A stretch of DNA of 61,942 bases from the NCBI GenBank assembly GCA_945875745.1, contig CAMCLJ010000004.1:1-61942 (forward strand), read 5' to 3'. The notes beneath the pieces were generated by a model, which was given only the letters and a program-made list of their open reading frames with translations, was not told the DNA's origin and searched no databases. This stretch comes from Chlamydia trachomatis (GTDB taxonomy: Bacteria > Chlamydiota > Chlamydiia > Chlamydiales > Rhabdochlamydiaceae). This document shows positions 33,200 to 42,398 of this stretch, one piece after another. A program made the translations under genes and the position numbers. The first letter of the stretch is position 1. Every line of letters begins with the position of its first letter.

Positions 33200-34738
33200 A
33201 TGCACGAAATCCTACTGAATATAGAATCAAAAGAGACACGCTTTGCTGTACTACAAAACGGCGTACTCCAAGATCTTATCGTTGAGAGAAAAAAAAATAG
33301 ACAGCTAGCAGGCAATGTATACCGAGGCAAAGTCACCAATATCCTGCACAATATACAATCAGCCTTTATCGACATCAATGAAGGAGAAAATGGCTTTATC
33401 CATATTTCTGATATCTTAGAAAACACACAAAAATTCCAAGAACGTTTTGAGATGGACTTTGATTGGGAGCAAGACAATGCAAACAAGAAAAGCGCCAAAG
33501 AAACAGACATCTCTAAGATCATGAAAATCGATCAGCCGGTACTAGTCCAGGTGATTAAAGAACCAATCGGAAGCAAGGGAGCGCGCCTGACCTCTAACGT
33601 CTCGATTGCAGGTAGATACCTTGTCTTGTTACCAACAACCCCACATCGTGGGGTATCGAGAAAAATTGAGGATGCAGCCAGCCGTGATCGGCTGAAAAAA
33701 CTTATTCGCTCTTTTGAAATGCCTAAAGACATGGGTCTTATCTGCAGAACAGCAAGTATCAACGCAACAACAGAGATGCTGATCCAAGAGGCAACTGATC
33801 TATTAAACTCATGGCAAGAAATTATAGAAAACTTCGATAAGTCGAGCAAGCCCACTTGTCTATACGAAGAGTCTGATCTGATCAAACGTGCAGTCATCAG
33901 CGCGGTCGATAAAAAATATGACAGAGTCTTAGTCGATGACTACGCAACCCACCAACACTGCAAACGTCTGTATGAGAAATATAGCAATGAGCACCCTTTA
34001 AAAATCGAGCTGTATCGAGATAAAACTCCGATGTTTGAACGATTTAATGTCGAGAGGGAAATTGACAGAGCTGTCAAAAGAAAAATATGGCTTGCAAGTG
34101 GTGGCTATTTATTTTTTGATAAAACAGAGGCTATGTACACCATAGATGTCAACTCAGGGAGAAGCTCATCCCAATCATCTGCACGCGATGTAGAAGAGAC
34201 CTTAGTCCACATCAATATGGAAGCTGCCGATGAAATCGCAAGGCAGCTACGTATCCGTAATTTTGGAGGTCTTGTTATCTGTGATTTTATCGATATGCGT
34301 TCCCGTAAAAACCAAAGAAGGGTGCTAGATAGGCTTAAAGAAGCGATGAAAGATGATTCTGCTAAATGCACCATCTTGGGGATGAGTGAGTTTGGTCTTG
34401 TGGAAATGACAAGACAAAGAAGTAGAGAATCTCTTATGCAAACGATGTTTACCAGCTGCCCGTATTGCTCAGGTAGTGGACAGATTAAAACGCACGAGAG
34501 CATCTCTATTGAGATTGAAAGACTGATCAAAAAACTGATCTGCCAGCACCAACATTTTGGTCTAGAAATGACCTCCCATCCTGATCTAGATCATTTCTTA
34601 AGTCATAAAGATAAAGAAGTATTTAGAAAAATGGCAGAAAAGTGGAATGCAACGATTAAGTTTAGTATCGATGACACGATACACTTAAATGATTTCACGT
34701 TTTATTCCACTACCAACGGCAAAAAAATAGAAGTATAA
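33200..34738 (+). CDS. rng: Ribonuclease E/G family endoribonuclease
   Basis: A 512-residue endoribonuclease for mRNA decay and rRNA maturation. The N-terminal S1 domain (about 37-120) contains VYRGKVTNILHNIQSAFIDI and GENGFIHISDI. The catalytic region has YTIDVNSGRSS and LVICDFIDMRS, which carry the two conserved metal-binding Asp residues. SCPYCSGSG provides the zinc-link C-x-x-C. There is no RNase E-type degradosome tail, so it resembles RNase G (axial filament protein CafA; CT808 from memory). It starts 119 bp after plsX. Confidence 0.93.
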   Translation: MHEILLNIESKETRFAVLQNGVLQDLIVERKKNRQLAGNVYRGKVTNILHNIQSAFIDINEGENGFIHISDILENTQKFQERFEMDFDWEQDNANKKSAKETDISKIMKIDQPVLVQVIKEPIGSKGARLTSNVSIAGRYLVLLPTTPHRGVSRKIEDAASRDRLKKLIRSFEMPKDMGLICRTASINATTEMLIQEATDLLNSWQEIIENFDKSSKPTCLYEESDLIKRAVISAVDKKYDRVLVDDYATHQHCKRLYEKYSNEHPLKIELYRDKTPMFERFNVEREIDRAVKRKIWLASGGYLFFDKTEAMYTIDVNSGRSSSQSSARDVEETLVHINMEAADEIARQLRIRNFGGLVICDFIDMRSRKNQRRVLDRLKEAMKDDSAKCTILGMSEFGLVEMTRQRSRESLMQTMFTSCPYCSGSGQIKTHESISIEIERLIKKLICQHQHFGLEMTSHPDLDHFLSHKDKEVFRKMAEKWNATIKFSIDDTIHLNDFTFYSTTNGKKIEV

Positions 34739-34754
34739 AAAGCAGTATCAAAAG

Positions 34755-35768
34755 ATGACGTCCTTTCCAGAAAAATTAAAAATCTATAAAGAAAAGGGTT
34801 TGATCCCTGAAAAGTACCAAAAGATTTTACACGATTTTTACAATTGTTATATCGCAACGCTTCAAAGACACGGGATTAATCCCTCTTCGTCCGAATCTAT
34901 TTTTACAACCTATCTTGAGGTTGTTAAAGAACAAGTCGAGCATCCGTTTGTCTTTGAACCCTACCACAGACATATCCTTCACCCTTTTAATTATTACCAA
35001 TATGGTCTTGAGTTTCTGCGGCCACTGGTGGATCTGACCCATTCGAGTCTGCAAGGTAGTGATACGTTACAACAGATCACAGAGGCGCTGTCTAAAAAGG
35101 AAAATGTCATTCTGCTTGCTAACCATCAAATTGAAGCGGACCCTCAAGCTATTAGTCTTCTACTTGAAAAAGACTTCCCCCTCCTCGGGCAAGAAATGAT
35201 CTTTGTGGCAGGAGAACGGGTCCTTACAGACCCTTTAGCAATTCCATTTAGCATGGGAAGAAACTTGCTTTGTATTTATTCAAAAAAACACATCGACCAT
35301 CCTCCGGAGCTAAAAACAAAAAAGCAGCTACACAATAAAAAAACGATGGAGCTGATGAGCGCTCTGCTCGCTGAGGGAGGCAAATGTATTTATGTTGCTC
35401 CAAGTGGTGGCAGGGACAGGCCAGGAGCTGATGGGGTGGTAGAGGTATCTGCCTTCGACGGGCAAAGCATTGAGATGTTTTATCTGATGGCAAAAAAATC
35501 TCAGACGCCTACTACCTTTCACCCGTTCACCCTTTCTACCTATGATTTGCTACCTCCACCACAAGTGATTGAAGTCGAGTTGGGGGAGCAGAGGCAAACA
35601 CAAAGAGCTGCTATCCACGCGGCCTTTGGCCCCTCGATTGATATGAACCTCTTCCCAGGAAGTGATTTATCTGATAAACATGAAAGAAGACAGGCCAGAG
35701 CCGATTATATCTGCTCTCTTGTCAAACAAGCGTACTGTCAATTTCCAACTCGAGGAGCCCGTGTATGA
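34755..35768 (+). CDS. plsB: Glycerol-3-phosphate 1-O-acyltransferase, chloroplast/chlamydial type
   Basis: A 337-residue soluble-type acyltransferase that makes lysophosphatidic acid. The catalytic N-H-(X4)-D motif is seen in ILLANHQIEADPQAISLLL, followed by EMIFVAGERVLTDPLAIPF and the substrate block YVAPSGGRDRP. The helical N-terminal domain (about 1-80) is typical of the plant plastid enzyme, to which I recall chlamydial GPAT is related. Its stop overlaps the insulinase ATG (ATGA). Corresponds to CT807 from memory. Confidence 0.92.
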   Translation: MTSFPEKLKIYKEKGLIPEKYQKILHDFYNCYIATLQRHGINPSSSESIFTTYLEVVKEQVEHPFVFEPYHRHILHPFNYYQYGLEFLRPLVDLTHSSLQGSDTLQQITEALSKKENVILLANHQIEADPQAISLLLEKDFPLLGQEMIFVAGERVLTDPLAIPFSMGRNLLCIYSKKHIDHPPELKTKKQLHNKKTMELMSALLAEGGKCIYVAPSGGRDRPGADGVVEVSAFDGQSIEMFYLMAKKSQTPTTFHPFTLSTYDLLPPPQVIEVELGEQRQTQRAAIHAAFGPSIDMNLFPGSDLSDKHERRQARADYICSLVKQAYCQFPTRGARV

Positions 35769-38677
35769 AGACCTACAACCTACTGTATTCCCTTTTGGCT
35801 TTGTCCACACTCAGTAGCAACCCACTTGCTAGTCAGATCCCTCAAAATAAACATCACATCATTGAAGATAAAGCGCAGCTACCCATTTTAACCCCATCTC
35901 TTGAAAAACGAAAAGTCGGAAAGCTCGTGCTAAGCAATGGGATGCAGGTCTATCTAGTATCAGATCCTGGCATCGATCAATCAGCCTCTGCTGTAAGTGT
36001 CCGTGCAGGTGCCTGGCAAGACCCAAAAGAATATCCTGGGATGGCTCACTTTTTAGAACATATGCTTTTTATGGGGACTGCTGCCTATCCTGATGAATCA
36101 GAATACATGAAATTCATCGGCGATAATGGAGGTAGGGTCAACGCTTTTACAGCCTCAGATCGAACTGTGTATATGTTCTCTGTAAATAATGAGGCCTTTG
36201 ATGGGGCCCTTGACCGCTTCTCCCATTTTTTTATCGATCCCCTCTTTTCAACCTCATCGATTAATAGAGAGCTCCATGCTGTCGATCAAGAGCATGCCAA
36301 AAACATTCAGAATGATCTATGGCGTGAATACATGATCTTTAAAGAGACAGGCAATAAAGATCATCCTAATGCTAAATTCAGCACAGGCAATGCACATACC
36401 TTATCGGGCATTCCTCAGTCGGCACTTAAAGAGTGGTATGCACGTCACTATAGCGCGGATCAGATGAACCTAGTCCTGATCTCTCCCCTGCCTCTAGAGA
36501 CACTCAAAGAGCTCGCTTTAGAGAAGTTTTCTAGGGTAGAAAAAAAGATGGTCGATAACAGCCTATCTCCTGTTGCGATGTGTTCACAAGAGCAAAAGGG
36601 GCATGTGATTTATATCAAGCCTGTGAAAGATCTGCGTATTGTATCGATGATCTGGGAGCTGCCTAAACAATTTGCCTCGGTTGCCGAAAAATGGTCTGCT
36701 GATCTTGCAGCTTTTATTCTCAATCAAGAAGGGCAGAGCAGTTTAATTAGACAGCTGAAAAATGAAAAGCTCGCTGAAGGCTTGCGCGCCTACTGTGATC
36801 GGTATTCCCATGAGAACGTGCTCTTTGTCGTAGATATTCATCTGACAGAACAAGGTCTTCAAGAGGTGGATAAAGCAATTGGCCATTGTTTTGAAGCAAT
36901 CGCTAATATCAAACAAAAAGGGATTAGCCGTGAGCTGTTTGATGAAATGCAAACGATGGCAAAAATTCAATATCAATATCAATCTCGCGATGACGCCTTT
37001 GATGTGATTGCAGATATTGCCTATAACCTTGTAGACGAAGATCTCATCAGCTACCCGGAAGAAACGAAGATCCCCTCTATCTATAACAAAGATAGCATTG
37101 CAGCCCTTGCCGACTCCTTATCGGCTGAAGGGTGCGTCTATTTTGTTATGGCAGACCCTGTAAAAACAGGGGTGCCCATGCAGCAAAAAGAGAAGTGGAT
37201 GTCAGCAGAATATACAATTAAACCTTTGAGTCAGCCAGCACTTACAGCCTTCAAAGAGGCGCTGACCAATCCATCTAAAACAAGTCCCTCTATGAACCCT
37301 TTTATCCCCTCACATTTAGCTCTTGTAGCGGATACAAAAGGATCTAAAAATGGGGGTGTACCTAAGTTAATTGCCTCGGATGACAAGTCTAAAGTGTTTT
37401 TTGCAGATGACAGCAAGTATATGGTCCCCCAAGTGTCCATGATGTATGGATTAAAATCCCCATCGATTAACGGCTCTGCCAGGTCATCAGTCCTTTTAGA
37501 TCTGTATCTGAAGTCGTTAAATGAAAAGCTATCCTCTACCCTCTTTTTTGCACAAGCAGCAGGTTTAAATGCTTGTCTGTATAATCAAAATTTAAAGATG
37601 TCTCTTGTGATTCAAGGGTATAGTGAAAAAGCTCCCGTTCTTACTAAAGAGATCTTTGCAGGGTTTAAATCTCTGGATTTAGCCAAAGATCAATTTAACA
37701 TCTACAAAGATTCTTTAATGAGTGTCTATGATAACGCCTCAAAAGAACTACCTGTACGACAAGCTATGGAGGTGATGACAAGTGTCCTTTTAAATGATAC
37801 TCCAACAAGTACTGAAAAAATCAAAGAACTAGAAGCAATCACCTATGATGAATTTATCGAATATAGCCATCATCTATTCGATACGGTATTTATCGAGTCA
37901 TTAATATATGGGAATATGACCGAACAGAATGCGCAAGAGCTGTGGGGTGATTTAAAAAGTCATTTCGATAGTTCATCCCCCTACCCTGTTTCTGAGCATA
38001 CAAAAAAAAATGTCCTTGTCCTACCTCATCACAGCGGACCCTTTCAAATTACTGAAAACACACAGATGCAAGGGCACGGGGTGGTTTTAGTTATTGAAGA
38101 AGGACCTTTTACCTTTGAAAAAAGAGCTGCGCAGCAGATCCTTTCCAAAGCTTTGCAAGAATCTTTTTTTGAGACACTAAGGACAAAGCAACAAACAGGC
38201 TATATTGCAAAAGCTTGGGATAGTGAAATAGAGCGGCAGCTTCTGCAGTGCTTTGCAGTCCAGTCAAGCACTCACAATCCAACAGACCTGCTGATGCGCT
38301 TTGAGCTTTTTTTAGAAGATTTTACAAAACATTTTACAACGATTTTATCAGAAGAGCGTTTTGAAAATCTTCGCAAGATGCTTATCACCACATTGCAGAT
38401 GCAACCTGAAAATATGCAAGGAATGGCCACCCGCCTCAATACCCTAGCTTTTGATTACCAAGCAGATTTTGTATTCATTGACAAAAGAATTGAAGCGATT
38501 GAAAAGCTCACCTACGAGCAGGTAAAAAAAGATGGACTTCACTTTCTATCGAGAAAAAATCAAAGAAGACTGGCGATCCTGATGGAAGGGGTTTTAACAC
38601 CAGATAATGACTTCCGTTATGAGCCGGTGGCTAAAGAAGAGCTCTGTAATATGGGCACCTACGTCTCTTATAAGTAG
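35765..38677 (+). CDS. Exported insulinase-family (M16) zinc protease
   Basis: A 970-residue protease of the pitrilysin/insulin-degrading enzyme family. A signal peptide (MKTYNLLYSLLALSTLSSNP) is followed by the active M16 domain with inverted zinc motif H95-F-L-E-H99 and the downstream Glu region (ELHAVDQEHAKN). Three further M16-like domains follow, and the late QTGYIAKAW segment carries the Arg/Tyr-type substrate region. The periplasmic location suits peptide degradation. It overlaps the plsB stop by 4 bp. The same plsB-insulinase order occurs in Chlamydia (CT807-CT806, from memory). Confidence 0.92.
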   Translation: MKTYNLLYSLLALSTLSSNPLASQIPQNKHHIIEDKAQLPILTPSLEKRKVGKLVLSNGMQVYLVSDPGIDQSASAVSVRAGAWQDPKEYPGMAHFLEHMLFMGTAAYPDESEYMKFIGDNGGRVNAFTASDRTVYMFSVNNEAFDGALDRFSHFFIDPLFSTSSINRELHAVDQEHAKNIQNDLWREYMIFKETGNKDHPNAKFSTGNAHTLSGIPQSALKEWYARHYSADQMNLVLISPLPLETLKELALEKFSRVEKKMVDNSLSPVAMCSQEQKGHVIYIKPVKDLRIVSMIWELPKQFASVAEKWSADLAAFILNQEGQSSLIRQLKNEKLAEGLRAYCDRYSHENVLFVVDIHLTEQGLQEVDKAIGHCFEAIANIKQKGISRELFDEMQTMAKIQYQYQSRDDAFDVIADIAYNLVDEDLISYPEETKIPSIYNKDSIAALADSLSAEGCVYFVMADPVKTGVPMQQKEKWMSAEYTIKPLSQPALTAFKEALTNPSKTSPSMNPFIPSHLALVADTKGSKNGGVPKLIASDDKSKVFFADDSKYMVPQVSMMYGLKSPSINGSARSSVLLDLYLKSLNEKLSSTLFFAQAAGLNACLYNQNLKMSLVIQGYSEKAPVLTKEIFAGFKSLDLAKDQFNIYKDSLMSVYDNASKELPVRQAMEVMTSVLLNDTPTSTEKIKELEAITYDEFIEYSHHLFDTVFIESLIYGNMTEQNAQELWGDLKSHFDSSSPYPVSEHTKKNVLVLPHHSGPFQITENTQMQGHGVVLVIEEGPFTFEKRAAQQILSKALQESFFETLRTKQQTGYIAKAWDSEIERQLLQCFAVQSSTHNPTDLLMRFELFLEDFTKHFTTILSEERFENLRKMLITTLQMQPENMQGMATRLNTLAFDYQADFVFIDKRIEAIEKLTYEQVKKDGLHFLSRKNQRRLAILMEGVLTPDNDFRYEPVAKEELCNMGTYVSYK

Positions 38678-38682
38678 TTCAT

Positions 38683-38719
38683 AGCAACCTGACCACACCT
38701 ACTGGCCGGGTTGCTTTCC
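38683..38719 (+). terminator. Terminator after the insulinase gene
   Basis: AGCAACC (38683-38689) pairs with GGTTGCT (38709-38715) around a 19-nt loop that contains further short pairing, followed by TTCCTTAT. It starts 6 bp after the stop codon and ends the DUF177-to-insulinase block. Confidence 0.6.
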
Positions 38720-38800
38720 TTATATATACAATATCGATAAATCCATTTTGACATGCGCTAGATGAACTGACTTCTTGTTTTAATTTAGCAAAGACACACG

Positions 38801-40657
38801 CTATAATCTATCGCAAGCAAGTGGATCCCTTGTTTCCCGCCTGGCTGCAGCCACAATATCTTTATCCCCTTTTAATCGATCAGAGGCCCATTGCAGAGCA
38901 AGGCCATTTTCAGTCACAGCGATAAGCACGAGCTCTTTATCGTCTTTTAATGCATTAGAGGCAAAAGCCAGAGCGCTTCCATTTTGACGCACAGCTGCAA
39001 GGACGACCTCTTTATCTGCTTTTAATTCGCTAGAGGCATGCCGCAGCGCGTTGCCATCTTGAGCCAAAGCCGCAAGGACTAATCTTGGATTGGCTTTTAA
39101 TTCATCGCAGGCGAACCTCAGCTGCATGCCATGTAGGGCCACAGCCGCCAGCATAAACTCTTCATTCGCGCTAAATCTTGGATCAGCAAAATTCCACAGG
39201 CCAAAGACATTTCTACCCACAGCCTCAAGAAGAAATGGTGCATTTACTTTTAAGCTGGGATGAGCATCTATTAGAGCCATCGGATCTTGAGTCACAGCAG
39301 CAAGCATAAACTCTTTATCTGCTCTTAAAGCCGCAGAGGCATAATGCAATACTGAGAACTTTTGAGCCATAGATGCCAGAATAAACTCTTTATCGGCTTT
39401 TAAGGCTGCAGAGGCGTAATAAAATGGGTAGTGGAAATCTGGTAAGCCAACCTCCAACTTTTCCTCCAAATTTTGATTCATAGCCAGCATCACCACTTCT
39501 TTATCCCCTTGTAATTGGGCAGAGGCATACTCCAGGGCTCTGCCATCTTTAGCTACAGCTGCAAGCACTATCTGTTCATCTGCTCTTACGTCTGCCGGGG
39601 CATACTGTAGGGTTAGGTCGTTATAGGGGAAAGCCTCAAGGATAAAATCTTTATCCCCTTTTAATTCTGCTGCTGCATACTCAAGTGCCGAGGGATTTTG
39701 CTCTACAGCCGCAAGGATAAGCTCTCTATCTGCTTTTAATTCGCTAGCGGCATACTGTAGCGCTAAGCCATTTTCATCTGCAGCGGCAAGGACGAAGTTT
39801 TTATCTGCTTTTAATTCAGTAGAGTCATACTTGAACCCCCGGGCATACCGATCTCCTCTGACAGCTGTCAGAACGATTTCTGGATCTCTTTTTAATCGAT
39901 CGGATGCATCCTCTAGCGCAAGGCCGTCTCGAGCAACAGCTGCAAGCATCACTTCTTTATCCCCATTGAATCTCTGGACAGCGACCTGGATTACCATCAT
40001 AGCTCTCTCTCTAGATAAAAAATTAGCCCGGTCTATACGACCTGGATTTTCTGTTAATGAAGAACTGAGCCGTGTGAGTAGGGCAAGGATCACCCCTTTA
40101 TTGTCATTAAAGCTTTCCATAGCTAATAGGCTCACGTGTTGATCTCCAGCTAAAACTGCACTGCGTATAAGATCTGCATGTGGTAATAAGCTAGGTAAGC
40201 TTGGTGGTTGTACTGAACCATACTTCTTCATTAATTGAGCAGTAACTAGCTTTAATGGCTGATCAGGATTTATTCCTTGAGCACGACCCTGCGTTCCAAG
40301 GCGCTCACACATGGCTCTCATGAGTTTTAGTGCCCGATCATTAGTTAGCCAGTTTTCATCTCTGTCTTTTAAAGCCATCGAAGACAACAGACCGTAAGCA
40401 TCGTTAGGATGAAAATAATCCTGCCACATCTCTCTTGCAGTTATCCTGACTGCAAGAAGGTCCTTTCCATGGCAAAAAGTTAAACACCTCAAGAAGATAT
40501 TTTGAAATCTAATAAGTGAGCATCCTCCGTTGCCAGCACTATCGGTCATAACAGCTTTGACGATTGGATTAGTTGGTGCATTTTCGGCCTGACCTAGCTG
40601 TTCTTTATCTCGACCTGCAGCCATTGCATACCCAACGGCGGCGACTCGCACCGACAT
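38801..40657 (-). CDS. DUF4116-repeat protein with F-box-like N-terminus
   Basis: A 618-residue protein. From about residue 215 to the end it consists of roughly fifteen copies of a 25-residue unit with consensus 'A(S/A)xxLKADKExVLAAVxQNGxAL', matching DUF4116 repeats known from amoeba-associated bacteria. Such arrays should form an all-helical solenoid for protein binding. Before them, residues about 45-95 read SLIRFQNIFLRCLTFCHGKD, then LLAVRITAREMWQDYF, which resembles an F-box (hydrophobic helix, DLL-x-V, terminal W). No signal peptide or membrane span. A second DUF4116 gene lies directly upstream. A role at the host ubiquitin machinery is speculation. Confidence 0.75.
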   Translation of the reverse strand: MSVRVAAVGYAMAAGRDKEQLGQAENAPTNPIVKAVMTDSAGNGGCSLIRFQNIFLRCLTFCHGKDLLAVRITAREMWQDYFHPNDAYGLLSSMALKDRDENWLTNDRALKLMRAMCERLGTQGRAQGINPDQPLKLVTAQLMKKYGSVQPPSLPSLLPHADLIRSAVLAGDQHVSLLAMESFNDNKGVILALLTRLSSSLTENPGRIDRANFLSRERAMMVIQVAVQRFNGDKEVMLAAVARDGLALEDASDRLKRDPEIVLTAVRGDRYARGFKYDSTELKADKNFVLAAADENGLALQYAASELKADRELILAAVEQNPSALEYAAAELKGDKDFILEAFPYNDLTLQYAPADVRADEQIVLAAVAKDGRALEYASAQLQGDKEVVMLAMNQNLEEKLEVGLPDFHYPFYYASAALKADKEFILASMAQKFSVLHYASAALRADKEFMLAAVTQDPMALIDAHPSLKVNAPFLLEAVGRNVFGLWNFADPRFSANEEFMLAAVALHGMQLRFACDELKANPRLVLAALAQDGNALRHASSELKADKEVVLAAVRQNGSALAFASNALKDDKELVLIAVTENGLALQWASDRLKGDKDIVAAARRETRDPLACDRL

Positions 40658-40896
40658 ATCTAATTCCTGATGATAAAAGATTGTATATTGATATTAAATC
40701 TGCAGTTTTTCATTAATGATGTCGGGCCCATCTAATTAACATCTGCATCGATGTTTAAAAACACCCCAGCTACACTTATAAACTTTTTCTTTGCTTGCAG
40801 ACCTGGATCCGAACAATCTACTAGACAAGCTGCTGTATCAGCAGCTTGTTGAGAGCTGTGTTTGTTACCCTATTAACGAAGGGCTTAAACAACCGA
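40658..40896. other. Intergenic region between the two DUF4116 genes
   Basis: 239 bp without a gene. It contains the 11-bp hairpin at 40825-40849. Near 40863-40876 there is a weak reverse-strand resemblance (GTTAATAGGGTAACA) to the promoter element of the effector paralogues. AGGA lies near the 40657 start as a ribosome-binding site. Confidence 0.4.
40825..40849 (-). terminator. Hairpin after the upstream DUF4116 gene
   Basis: ACAAGCTGCTG (40825-40835) and CAGCAGCTTGT (40839-40849) make an 11-bp perfect stem with a 3-nt loop, 47 bp past the stop of the 40897-42291 gene. There is no T-run on the transcribed side, so termination is likely but not certain. Confidence 0.5.
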
Positions 40897-42291
40897 TTAC
40901 AAACGAGCTCGCGCCTCAGGCATAAATCCTTCATCCAGTTGCAGCTGCGCAGAGGCATATCTCAAAGCAAACGGGTTTTGTGTGACAGCCAAACGGACGA
41001 TCTCTTTATCACCCATTAATTCTTCAGAGGCATAACGGATTAACGCTCCATCTTGAGCCGCAGCCAAAAGAATGATTTCTTTATCCCCTGTTAATTCTGC
41101 TGAGGCATATTGCAGAACTTCTCCATCTTGAGATACAGCCATACGCATAAACTCTTTATCTTGTTTGAATTCATCAGCCTGCCTATCATTCAGCAACCAT
41201 GAGCTGTGTGAGATAGCCGCAAGCACTACCTCTTTATTCCATTTTAATTCTTCAGAGGCATGATCCCTGGCATAGCTATTATTAATGACAGCAGCAACTA
41301 CTACCTGTATATCCCGTTTTAATTCTTCAGATGCATAGGACAGAGCGGCTCCATCTTTCATAACGGCTACAAGCATAAACTCTTTATCCCCGCGCAAAGA
41401 TGGGGGCGCACCCCTTAAAATCCTTGGGTTACTATCCATCAAGGCAAGAACTACTCTTTTGTTCCATTTTAATTCCTCAGGGATACAATCCAATAGTCCC
41501 CTATTGTGAGTGACGGCTGCAACCACGACATCTACATCCTCTTGTAATTCTTCCGAAGCATATTCCAAGGCTCCTCCATTCTGATTGACAGCAGCCAGAA
41601 CTACCTGCTTGTCACGCCGTAATTCTTCAGGCAGATGGGCAAAGGCTGCTGGCTGTTTGGCCATAAGCGCAATCACCCACTGTTTATCTCTAAATAATTC
41701 AGCGAAGACAGCCTGCATTTCTTGCTCTGAACACTCGCTTATAGCAGCCTGCATAACGTCTTCATCTACTTTTAATTCATCGCAAGCATATCGGATAGCT
41801 AAAGGGTTGAGATTTACGGCTTGCAAAATAAACTCCCTATCTCCTTTTAACGCATCAGAGGCATAAGCTAAAGCCTCTACGTTTTGACTTATAGCTGCAA
41901 GAACCACAAGTGGATTGTTTTTTGATCCTGAAGAACAAAAGCGTAGATTTAGGCCATTAGCAGCAACAGTCTCTAATGCACTGTCCCTGTAGTACTGTGG
42001 TTTGAATGAATAAAGATAAACTTCGTGTAACTCGTTAGAGCAAATGCTCATCAAACGGGAAAAGACTTGAGAGACTTTGGCAATCACACTAGAGGCGGAC
42101 TCAAAGTGAGTAGAACACCTTTGTTTAAACCTCTCCCATTGCAAAGAGTAGGATCCATCTGATGTTACTCGTTCAGAAAATCTGCTCAAACAGCTCTGAG
42201 CAAAAGAAGAAACCTCAGAAGATAAAGAAATACAAAAACTAACAGGATTTGATTTTATTGAATCGATACTATTTCGGATTAAGTTCACCAT
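40897..42291 (-). CDS. DUF4116-repeat protein, second copy
   Basis: A 464-residue protein. From about residue 125 onward it holds about thirteen or fourteen 25-residue units of the 'ASEELKxDKEVVLAAVxQNGxAL' type. They are more varied than in the neighbouring gene: several carry W-N-K instead of x-D-K. The N-terminal 120 residues differ from the neighbour, are Ser/Cys-rich, and show no F-box-like pattern or signal peptide. The ATG follows AAGGAGG with good spacing. The two tandem genes, sharing the repeat but not the N-terminus, suggest repeat arrays fused to different heads. The target is unknown. Confidence 0.75.
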   Translation of the reverse strand: MVNLIRNSIDSIKSNPVSFCISLSSEVSSFAQSCLSRFSERVTSDGSYSLQWERFKQRCSTHFESASSVIAKVSQVFSRLMSICSNELHEVYLYSFKPQYYRDSALETVAANGLNLRFCSSGSKNNPLVVLAAISQNVEALAYASDALKGDREFILQAVNLNPLAIRYACDELKVDEDVMQAAISECSEQEMQAVFAELFRDKQWVIALMAKQPAAFAHLPEELRRDKQVVLAAVNQNGGALEYASEELQEDVDVVVAAVTHNRGLLDCIPEELKWNKRVVLALMDSNPRILRGAPPSLRGDKEFMLVAVMKDGAALSYASEELKRDIQVVVAAVINNSYARDHASEELKWNKEVVLAAISHSSWLLNDRQADEFKQDKEFMRMAVSQDGEVLQYASAELTGDKEIILLAAAQDGALIRYASEELMGDKEIVRLAVTQNPFALRYASAQLQLDEGFMPEARARL

Positions 42292-42398
42292 ATGTCATGC
42301 CTCCTTAAAAGGGGCAATAAATTAGAGTATCTGAGGTTTAAGAACAAGAAGAAATTATTAAGACATGATTAAGGCGTAAAAAAAAGCGGGTGTAGCAC

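Noticed and set aside
40863-40876. Fourth copy of the effector promoter element before the 40657 gene
   Set aside because: Only GGGTAACA matches, the -10 hexamer is poor, and the distance to the start codon is over 200 bp.
38801-42291. 75-bp periodic DNA as a CRISPR-like or satellite array
   Set aside because: The period is in frame and codes for a conserved 25-residue unit; there are no identical repeats with unique spacers.
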